NCBI GenBank assembly: GCA_019828565.1 | Contig: JAHDYR010000066.1 | Location: forward strand, 186,001 to 250,000 | Length of the DNA stretch: 64,000 nucleotides | Direction of reading: 5' to 3' | From: Carpediemonas membranifera | Lineage: Eukaryota; Fornicata | Part shown: positions 47,849 to 56,161 of the stretch, piece by piece | Layout of the letters: each line of letters begins with the position of its first letter | Position numbering within the stretch: the first letter of the stretch is position 1 | The notes under the pieces: model-generated | Database searches by the model: none | What the model saw: only the letters and a program-made list of their open reading frames with translations | Told to the model about the DNA's origin: nothing | Program-made: the position numbers and the translations under genes

Positions 47849-50354
47849 GACCAGGCGTCTCTGGCCCCCACCCGCGAGGATTGCCCGCGAACTGGTGTCT
47901 GCCTCCTCTCTGACGCGCAACATCACTAACTACTGGCTCACAACGGGGCAGACCCAAGTTATAGAGCCCGTACGGGACGGGGCATCTCATGGAGCCCTGG
48001 GTACTAACGAAGAAGAAACCCCCCTGGGCCCGAGCGGCAGCAGGACTTCCGGCCCTGATGACACACCCACCACGCCAAACAAGGGCACATGCGGGCCCAG
48101 CATGGGAGCTAGCCCGCCTCGCTCCAACATCACCCAACGAGCCAACACCACCAGGCAGTTGATCGCTATGGTGGACTTTGAGGAAGGAAGAGCCAGATCC
48201 AACCAAGGAGACGAGGCCATCATTTGCGAAGGGGCGGCACTGATTTTCGACCCAGCTAACGAGCAAATCCTCTACTACATGCACGGGATGCTTGGGGAAG
48301 ACATCACAGTGGATGCCCTGGACCAATGTCTGTGGGCCACGCACTACATCCATGGCTGCCCACCAGCTACGTTTGTCGACGTCACCACGGGCAAAGCCCC
48401 CAAGGGATACGAAGCAGACTTCCCCCACGCCAAGCGATGGTGTAGCGAGATGGCTACAGAGCTGAAGAGACTGGAAGACGACTCGGGGCCACAGAAGACC
48501 CACGTCCACATCGTGGCTAAGGGAGTCGAGGCTGAGAGAAGCATCCTGACCAGTGAGAAGTTCGTCCCAGACGGGAACCTCCGCACCTGGCTAAGCTTAC
48601 GCCTCATGGATGAAACTGACCTCAACACGATCTTCCCCAACATCCTTGACACGCTGACCTGGTTCTACCCCAATAGTGGGGAGAAGAGCCTCACCGGCCT
48701 CCCCTCCAGACCCCAGTCCGAACTGGGCCGGACCTGGACCAGAAGGTACCAACAGCGCCCGGAGGCAAAAGTGGTGTGCCCCTATCACAAGCACGCACCC
48801 CACCACTGCCACTGCGCCCTAGCAGATGTCTCCATATTCTACGCCAGACTAGCAACAGCGTTCTGGATGAGAGACAACCCAGGCTGGGACTGGGGGCAGG
48901 TAGAAGCCCACCTCACAGCCCTAGGAAGCATGCTCATGGGCAGGGAGTCGCCGTACCATGATGAATACAAGGACCTGGCGACCAAAGTCAACGCCAGACA
49001 CGGCCTCGGCACCGTGGCGGCCTGTCGCCTAACCCCATTGTCCCAACAAGTCAACCTCTTTGGCACCAAGAACCCCAAACGGGGCCAGATTATCATGACC
49101 AACTGGGAGGAAAACGATTTCAGCTCCGGAAAGGGTATCACCAGAGCCCTGGAAGGAACAGCCGTGATCATCGGAAACCCAGAATCGCTCGCGATAGTAG
49201 GCGAACCAGCGCGACCCATCCTCCTGGAAATCCACTCGGAGTGGAACGGGCGCCGTCGCGCTGTCCAAGACGGTTTCCCTTGGGCGAACCTGAGGGGGGA
49301 GCCCACGGAAATAGACGCGGAAAAGATGCTTACTCTAGACGTCAGCGACACCAAAACGATGACCCTATCCCAAGCGGCGTCTTTGATGCCCGTCCACAAA
49401 TTCGACATAGCTGGAGGCCACATGGGCAGAGAAGCCAGGAAGAAGATCTTCAACTACTTCACGGAGGTCCCAGCCGACGACCGAGAACTCCTGGCCAACA
49501 TGTGTGTCGACCCGGAGACAGGCTCCATCAACTTCCTCCCCTCGTTCCTCCCCCGGGACTGGGGTATCACGGATGAACCAGCAGAAAGAGGGAAGAGGCG
49601 AGTGGGCACCTTGAGGAGCGCCTCCTGGATAGGCAAACTCGCCCTGGCGGGCTCAGGCGTAGAACACCCAAAAGGGGGGAAGCCATGGGACACGCTGAAC
49701 TGCGTTTTCCCGGAAGGCGCCAGCACTAACGCCAAGAACAGACTGAGGACCGAGAGGAAGCAGGCGCTTCGAACAAAGGTGAGACGAAGGGCTACTGAAC
49801 TCGCCAAGATGCTCCACAGGAAGACGGAGGTCTACCTGCCGAATGGCGGCATAGGGGGCCTATATGGCCCTCCACGCGGGCAAATTGTCACTGAACAACC
49901 GCAAAGTAGCAGGACAGAGCGAACAGAGCCCGGGCCCCCTCCAACTAAGAGCTGTGCCCCCCCCCATACCCCCAACCCATCAGCCAAGACCCGCCAGGTC
50001 AGACAGGTGGACCAAGAGGACCTGCAGCCCAAAAAGAGCACGACAGGAGGACACCGACCTGGGCAGAGGCATAGCGGCCCTGCTGGACCAAGCCATGGCC
50101 CGGCGAGAAGCAGAGGTCAGACAACAGCTGGAAGAAGCTGCAGCCAGAACCATCAACGAGCTCAAGGCCAAAAGCCAGGAGCTGGAGGAAGAACGGGAAG
50201 CCCGGAGAGCAGCCCAAGCTGCGTTGGACGAGATGCGGAAGGACCTCAGGAAGACAACGGAGAAGTGCTCGTCTCTAACCGAAGAGAACGAGGACTTACT
50301 CAACCGCGCGGCCCGACTCTCGGCAACCAACGAAGCCCTCAGCTTCACCCCTAG
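47712..50354 (+). pseudogene. LINE ORF1, main segment
   Basis: About 880 codons (ATG 47712; the frame is open back to about 47500). A Cys/His cluster (CPYHKHAPHHCHC, about residues 355-367) could bind zinc. The rest is a mixed helical sequence with no family I recognise. Past about 49870 the frame becomes Pro/Arg/Gly-rich while the +1 frame (49864-50370) becomes coiled coil, so a second frameshift lies at about 49860-49990. With the other segments ORF1 would exceed 1200 codons, unusually large for a LINE ORF1. Confidence 0.55.
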
Positions 50355-50370
50355 CAGCCAAGATGGATAA
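49864..50370 (+). pseudogene. LINE ORF1, C-terminal coiled-coil segment
   Basis: Residues about 65-155 are strong heptad coiled coil (LLDQAMARREAEVRQQLEEA, then LEEEREARRAAQAALDEM). LINE ORF1 proteins often trimerise through coiled coils, though usually at the N terminus. The stop at 50370 ends the ORF1 region. Confidence 0.55.
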
Positions 50371-50998
50371 CTTCAGGTCTGACCTGAGAAGGAAGAGAGA
50401 CGAGGAGAAGGAAGGAGAGTAGAAACAATCATAAGTAAGAGGTGCAGAGGGTAGTGTGATATAAGTCTGAGCTAAAAGTACATATATGAACCAGCATGTA
50501 TGGCCAGGCTGTGACTAGTAGGGCCTTAAAGTCCAAATGGACACCGGCGAACCATTCCGGCGGGAGCAAAAATGCAACACATTCTTTTTTTTTCAACAAA
50601 CCCCTGTGCCCCACAGGGGCCGGGGGCAGGGTTACCAAAAGGTAAAAAGAGCCCTGCCTGTCCGGCAGGCTGTAACTCCAGCCTTGGGAGGGGCAACAAC
50701 CACTGTCGCTCCCACCTAAGCTCGTTAGGTAATGGTCCTGCCATGCGGCGAGGAAGGAAGCTAAGCGGAGACCGGCAGCAATGCCGACAAGCATCGTGAG
50801 GCCCCGACTGTGAAAGGGAATGGTATGCCCTAGGCCGGGAACTAAGGGAATACAGGCACAAGCCTGCCCAAAAGGAAACGACTGCTCGGTTAGAGGCCTC
50901 AGCAACCCACCAAAAGGTACGCCCAAAAAGGGAATGTCTACAAAGAGCAGATTAGTGCGCGCAGGGTAACTCCCGCAGTTTATGTCAGAACAACCTGA
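50371..50998 (+). other. LINE inter-ORF spacer
   Basis: 628 nt without a convincing frame between ORF1 and ORF2, containing a cluster of stem-loops at 50601-50670 (separate entry). It may hold whatever lets ORF2 be translated. Confidence 0.5.
50601..50670 (+). ncRNA. Cluster of stem-loops in the LINE inter-ORF spacer
   Basis: CCCCTGTG-CCC-CACAGGGG (50601-50619); then GGCAGGG (50625-50631) can pair with CCCTGCC (50652-50658) around an inner TTACC-AAAA-GGTAA hairpin; and GCCTG-TCCGG-CAGGC (50656-50670) is an alternative partner. A 9-10 nt T run precedes them. They lie about 330 nt before the ORF2 start. Structure is predicted by eye only. Confidence 0.5.
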
Positions 50999-51619
50999 AT
51001 GAGAATAATATCGCTAAACAGCGAAGGGCACCTAGCGGGCGCAAACGATTACAGCGGATCCATAGCTTTATCCATCCGCAAGAGGATAAGGACTGATGCG
51101 ATCCTCCTCCAGGAAACCAAGCGGTACGGTAATACCACCATCCCTTGCTGGGTAGATCTCCAGTACGCCTGTGCAGGAGAGGTCAAGCCATTAGAGGCAA
51201 CGCGCAAGCGACCCACAAAGGGACTGGCCACACTGATTAGCCCGCACTCCAAAGCGGAATGGGACGTAGGCGTGTCCGACGGGACGAACCCACGAATCCA
51301 AGTAAGCATCCTCAAAGCATCGAGGGCCACGGCAGTCATCAATATCTACGCTCCCGATAGTGGATGTGCACGACCCGAGATTGAGGAGTTCGACCGGATG
51401 CTAGAGCAAACCGTCGCGAACTTTGAGGGGTGTGACATCATCATCATCGGGGACTGGAACAGGAGGCCAGGGAAACTCAGGCAAGCAACTGCGATGACCC
51501 TCCAGCGATGGAACCTCACCCCAATAGCACCAACTGCACCGACGTACGGGACTAACTCCCGAACGTCCACAATAGACTTATGCAGCGGTAACAGGGGGTA
51601 TCCAAAACCCGGTTGTTAG
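50999..51619 (+). pseudogene. LINE ORF2, apurinic/apyrimidinic-type endonuclease domain
   Basis: 206 codons. EEP-fold motifs in order: ISLNSEG (N-x-E/G), DAILLQETK (catalytic Glu region), INIYAPDS, IIIGDWNRRPG (the GDxN motif) and RTSTIDL (SxIDxxx). The frame is lost at about 51580 and the domain continues in the +1 frame (NPVVRVIDKTTIGHWGSAHKAIEL), where the SDH-like end of the domain appears as GSAH. This domain nicks target DNA for target-primed reverse transcription. Confidence 0.8.
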
Positions 51620-51815
51620 GGTAATAGACAAGACCACAATCGGGCACTGGGGGTCGGCACACAAAGCCATAGAGCTCACCTGGGATAGCAACCCGACAGG
51701 GAAACCAGAGATATCAAAGAGACTGGAAATCCCACGGATCGATACGTGGCTGGTCAAACCCAGGAGAACAGGGCCCAAGCTAGAAGAGTGGCCACCACTA
51801 GACAGCAAAATACCA

Positions 51816-53588
51816 GTGGACGAGATGGAGACTCTCATAAGGAAATGGTTGTCCACCGGGTTTGCTACCTCCAGAAGGCACCCATTCGCTGTAGGAAACC
51901 AGGAACGTATCCCTAGTGAGGTATGGGAACGGCTGGCCAAAGCCTCCACCTGGAACAAAACCGCCGCCAAAGATATCAAAAAGTCCCTCAACGGAGCACT
52001 GAGCAGATCATGGAGGACCTTCCAACATGACTGGAATGAGCAGGTTGAGGTTGGATCCCGTGATGGGTACAAAACGACAAAAAGGATCCTCGCAAACCAA
52101 GTGTTCCGCTTCTGGAACGAGAAGCAGCACGCCGGTCTCCCGGTGATGCTGAAGGCTGGAAACAAGATTCTAGCAAGGCAGAGGGAGATTGCAGACTCCC
52201 TCCAGGAGCAGTACGCGAAGGTAAGCTCCGGGAAGGAACCCACCTGGGAAACCGAGCCGGAAACGGACATGGAGGACCATCCGCCATCGCTTGAAGAAGT
52301 GACAGCGGCGGTCAAGTCCATAAGGAAGTCCTCGGCCGGAGGCCCGGACGGGATTATTGGAGATTGTCTGAGGGACCTCCCCGAGTCAGCGTACGAGGCA
52401 ATCACAGTCCTGCTCGCGAAAGTATACGACAGCGGGACCATGCCAACCACATGGAAGTATGCAGCGGTGTCGCCTATCCACAAGGTTGGGAAGGACAAGC
52501 TCACGCCCAGCTCGTACAGACCGATCTCCCTCACCCCCCTCCTATACAGAGCCTACGGGAGGATACTGAAATGGCGCCTCAGGCCGACGGTGGAGAAGTT
52601 CATCCCCAGAGAGCAAGTTGGGTTCATGAAAGGAAAAACTGTAGTGGATCACATAGCCCTCCTAGCCCAACTCCACCAGTCCGGAAACCGTACCAGCGTC
52701 CTACTTGACATAGCAAAAGCATATGATACGGTCCCAAGGGACCTGCTGGTGAACAAGTTGACGCTCATGGGGGTACACCCAAGACTGACGAGGGCCATCC
52801 GAAATACACTTACAGAAACGTACATCTCGGTACGAGAGGCAAGCACATGGTCCAGAACAAACATGGGGGTCAAGCAAGGATGTGTGGTGGCCCCCACTCT
52901 GTTCATTCTCTTCACAGCTAACTGGCTAAGCCAGGCGGCACTGTACCTCCGGCATAGAGAGATCCCGGACCCCTGCCTCCCTCCAACGGACGATAGGCCC
53001 AAAAACTGCCTCATTGCAATGTTTGTAGATGATACAAGCATCTCAGCCGAGACCCCGCAGCTCGCCGAAGAAGGCACAGACGCAGTGGTCAGGGTAATTG
53101 AAGCCCATGGACTCCAGACCAGCCCAGGCAAAAGTGTGGTGATAAGTACCGACGTAACTGCAGCGGTCAGCATCCAAGGAACTCCCACACTGGCGTCAGA
53201 CTCAGCAAGGTATCTGGGACTCTGGCTAGCCAGCGGGAAGAATCCGTTGGCAGCATGCATCAAAATGAAGACGTCACAATCCCGGAAATACCTAGCCCTG
53301 GCAAGGAGAGCAGGGTGGACCAAAGGATCCACCCCGGCCGCCACCTCGGAATCCATCCTCAGAACCTTCCTCTGGCCCAAGATCGAGTTCGGGATCGAGA
53401 TCTGGGGCCAAGCGCCAGGGGGAAGAGCCATCTGGAACAACTGGCGCGGCCTAATGGCAGGCACAGGACCAGGGGGAGGAGGAGCCGCCCGTGTACTAAT
53501 GGGATGGATGTGCTGGGAGGCAGATATGGGGCAGAGAGCGGTGAGGCTCTATGAGTCTGCGCACGACACGGACCGTCCGACCCCCTAG
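51816..53588 (+). pseudogene. LINE ORF2, reverse transcriptase domain
   Basis: 590 codons (the frame is open upstream into the endonuclease tail). Non-LTR RT motifs: GGPDGIIGD, WKYAAVSPIHKVGK, YRPISLTPLLYRAYGRIL, QVGFMKGKTVVDHI, LLDIAKAYDTVPRD, GVKQGCVVAPTLF and the catalytic FVDD at 403-406. The thumb follows. At 53586 the frame closes, and coding continues in another phase (LDWATAERGSVLHRL). With an AP-type endonuclease it belongs to the L1/I/Jockey/CR1-like half of the LINEs; the clade is not assigned. Confidence 0.85.
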
Positions 53589-54359
53589 GGAATCTGGACT
53601 GGGCGACAGCGGAGAGAGGATCGGTCTTACATCGCCTCTACCAATGGCGACGGAGCGTCCTCCAGGGCACACAGGAGGAGATGCCCGCCAGGGAAAGAGC
53701 AAAGAGGGGAGGCTGGACCCTCACAGCAGAAGAACTACTGCACACCGGGAGCCGAACGGCCAAAGGGGTGGCAACAGTACTAGCCCCGGAAGTCATCCTC
53801 AGCATGCAGCAAGGGAAGAGACCCAAGAAACCAGGAATGATCAAGGGTGAGATGATAACCAGACGGGAAGTCAAGAGAGTAATCATGACTGCATCCAACA
53901 CACTCCCCTCCCCCAGCAACAGTGGCAGAAGCAGAGCCATACTTGGGAGCGCGATCGGCCAGCCCCAGGCCCTCCTGAGCAGGATCAAGCGGTGTTGCCC
54001 CCCTATGTACCCTGGACTCAGAAGGTGACACCATTACTCGCCTGTACACTGTCACCAGAACCGCGGCGGAAACCACCAAAATCCTCTCAGAATGGGCATA
54101 CAACCAGCCCCTGGGAACACAAAGCCACATCATCTGCCAATGCAAGGCGGTAGAACGCCCAGAAGGATGGAATGACATCCTGGCGGAGGCGCATCTACGC
54201 ACACAGTACCACGCCCTAAGGCAAGGGCAGGAGGCGGAGTGGTACAACTCAAGGGCAATCCTGGAAATGCTCTGGCTCCTCCGCAGCGAGGACCATACCG
54301 TCAGAGAGGGACTGCAGAACGGCAGACGTGCCCTTCTGAACCTCCGGAAAGACGGGTAA
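53589..54359 (+). pseudogene. LINE ORF2, C-terminal segments
   Basis: Two further frame changes. One frame covers about 53590-54000 (WTLTAEELLHTGSRTAKGV). Another covers about 54010-54359 (LCTLDSEGDTITRLYTVT then SHIICQCKAVERP) and ends at a TAA. The C...HIICQC arrangement resembles the Cys/His knuckle near the end of many LINE ORF2 proteins. Confidence 0.6.
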
Positions 54360-55377
54360 GTACACCATCCCAGAATCCTATGACCTCTGGGACCAGGGTC
54401 AAACTGGGACCCAACCCCCCGCCTCAACCAAAGCGGAGCGCTCCTGGGATCAGCGAGGGACGCAAGCCCCACGTATCCCGGTAGCACCCAGCCGCGGAAG
54501 GGGGACTCAACCCCGAACACTTATCTCGCTAACACACAAACGCTCACCCATACTGGGAACGTAGACAACATTCAGCCGGCAGAACCGGCACACTCTTCAC
54601 ACGTATAAGAAAAAACCCAGAGCCATAGGGCGGGGTACGTATGCACATGTATACACGTACGTGCGAGGTATCGGGGCGCAGCAGCCAAACAGGAGGGTAA
54701 CCATAAGGCAACAATACCACCTGGGCGGCACCTGGACCAAATCAGAGCTGCGCCGAACGGCCCGGCACCCAAAACTTGGAACCAGCCGGAAGCTAGGAAG
54801 AAGCCCTATAGGGAACAAATCCTTGAGGAGGGGATCCATGCCGAAACGGAAAGTGTGGAAGAGCCCGAACGCAGCCGTGAATCATATAGCTACCCAGCGA
54901 TGATCGGTGGGTTTCATAACTGGCCCAATTGCGTGGTACGGCAAACGCCAAGCCCGAAACCGCTTCGGCGGGTGCCTGAAAAATTGCAAACTGGGTCGAA
55001 TGGTATGGAGAACATATCCCTGAGAGGAGCCCTGTAGGGGGAAACCGAGCAGAAGGCCCCGGTGGCGGGTGTGCAGGGCAAGGCCTTGCGGGTGCCAGGC
55101 AGAACGGGGGCCCGAAGGACCCCCAAGAGTAAGACCTGGGTTATCCCGACTTTGGGGGTATCGGGCCAGCCAGTTGATAGGTCAACATGCAAGGGACTAC
55201 CCAGCCTTACCAGCTGGACCCTGACGGTGATGGTGCTAACGCCCCCAATGTAGTATCAGGCTCGCTCACGAAGGGAAGTCAACACGCTAAGGCGTTCCCG
55301 GGGACATGGGGTGGTGCAAACTGGTAATTCCCTGATTTACACAGGTGTACAGGATACGTTAAATTTCTTTCTTTCTT
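54360..55377 (+). other. LINE 3' region and TTTC tail
   Basis: About 1.0 kb without coding. It ends at 55361-55377 in a TTTC simple repeat (AAATTTCTTTC...), abutting the target-site duplication. A simple-repeat tail in place of poly(A) is known in I- and CR1-like elements. Confidence 0.7.
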
Positions 55378-55394
55378 TCGATTTGCCAATGACT
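55378..55394 (+). repeat. Right target-site duplication of the LINE
   Basis: Exact copy of 44617-44633. Confidence 0.92.
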
Positions 55395-55781
55395 GCTACG
55401 CCCTTGCCTGCGCCGAGGAGCTGCCGACCCTCAGCCTCCCCCCGGTAGGTACCCCGGTTTCTTCGTCTTACACAGGATATGACCCGCTTTCAGGTCTACG
55501 AGCGCGACCGGTATTATCGCGTGCTGGCTGTGCGTGGTCACTGGTGGCTGTTCGTTGAGCAGGCCTACCGTGGTCGCGCTGGCTCCTTCTTGCTCCTTGT
55601 CGCCTACGACGGGTTCCCTGAAGCAAGTCTGACGCCGGTTAACGCAGACCTTGTCCGCGTGGCTGTGGTCAACCAGTACCTCAGGGCTCATTCCGAGCTC
55701 TGGGACGTTCTGCCTGAGTCCCTGCAGGTAGAGTTGGAAGAAGTGGTGACCAGTGACGAGGAGTCTGCCGGTGACGAGTAA
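55395..55781 (+). pseudogene. 3' part of the LINE-split host gene, with a 31-nt intron
   Basis: Codons continue in frame from 44633: 50 nt to 55444, intron 55445-55475, then 55476-55781. The segment encodes a Leu/Pro stretch, then DMTRFQVYERDRYYRVLAV, a WWLFVEQAYRG strand region and an acidic C terminus (EEVVTSDEESAGDE). Together the uninterrupted gene would have encoded about 402 residues. The TAA stop is followed by A (TAAAT), like other host genes here, so the target was probably an ordinary host gene. Family unknown. An ATG at 55479 could start a separate 100-residue product today. Confidence 0.78.
55445..55475 (+). other. Intron, 31 nt (split host gene)
   Basis: Donor GTAGGT, acceptor TTACACAG, phase 0. 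Without removal, the frame ends after about 55 codons in the wrong phase. Confidence 0.8.
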
Positions 55782-55843
55782 ATGTTCTGATGATCTTGGT
55801 TAGCGCCTTGATAGTCCGTTATTTACACGGCTATGTACAAGGG

Positions 55844-56072
55844 CTATCCGTCTGTATTGTTCGCCAGGAAGATGTCGAGAGCTGCGCAGTCCTTAACGTT
55901 CTTATATGGTTCCCACGTGGCTTCTTCGTCCTCAAATCCGGCCCAGTGCACGAGGTACTTCTTCTGCGACATGGTACCTGACCCGCGTGCTGCTGAAATG
56001 CGGTCGACCAACCACTCGTCCCTGCTAGTTGCAGCGAGTTGCTGGATCTGGTCGTCAGTTAGTGTACCGGGG
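55844..56072 (-). pseudogene. C-terminal chromodomain end of the outer chromovirus integrase
   Basis: Frame reads GTLTDDQIQQLAATSRDEWL then VDRIS...KKYLVHWAGFEDEEATWEPYKN, a chromodomain with the usual YLVKW-like and WEP motifs, ending at a TAG (55844-55846). Its upstream half is on the far side of the nested element (60489-61454), joining exactly at the GGGG duplication. No polypurine tract or LTR is obvious between its stop and 55782. Confidence 0.85.
56069..56072 (+). repeat. Left GGGG target-site duplication
   Basis: GGGG directly before the left LTR, matched by GGGG after the right LTR. Keeping one copy restores the integrase frame of the outer element. Confidence 0.8.
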
Positions 56073-56142
56073 TGTTGTGGTAACACACGACGGCGCTCGA
56101 GTCAGTGCAGTTTATGTAAAGAGAATTCCGTTTGCCGCCGCA
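56073..56142 (+). repeat. Left LTR, 70 bp
   Basis: Begins TGTTGTGGTAACACAC and ends TTTGCCGCCGCA; identical to 60419-60488. No TATA box is evident. Confidence 0.95.
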
Positions 56143-56161
56143 TAAGTAATTACTTTGCTTA

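Larger units (their letters stand above)
44634..55377 (+). mobile_element. 10.7-kb non-LTR retrotransposon (LINE) with very long ORF1 region
   Basis: Bounded by a 17-bp target-site duplication and ending in a TTTC-repeat tail, with no terminal repeats. Order: about 1.9 kb of 5' region, an ORF1 region (about 46583-50370), a structured spacer, ORF2 with apurinic-type endonuclease, reverse transcriptase and a Cys/His tail (50999-54359), then about 1.0 kb of 3' region. Several frameshifts of mixed direction break both ORFs, so this copy looks dead. It is on the same strand as the gene it interrupts. Confidence 0.88.

Noticed and set aside
46583-50370. ORF1 region as an ordinary host gene
   Set aside because: It lies wholly within the target-site duplication, on the same strand as the LINE RT, has multiple frame breaks and no host-type TAAA end.
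56073-56142. 70-bp direct repeats as a CRISPR or tandem repeat
   Set aside because: Only two copies 4.3 kb apart, TG...CA ends, flanking GGGG duplication and pol genes between: LTRs.
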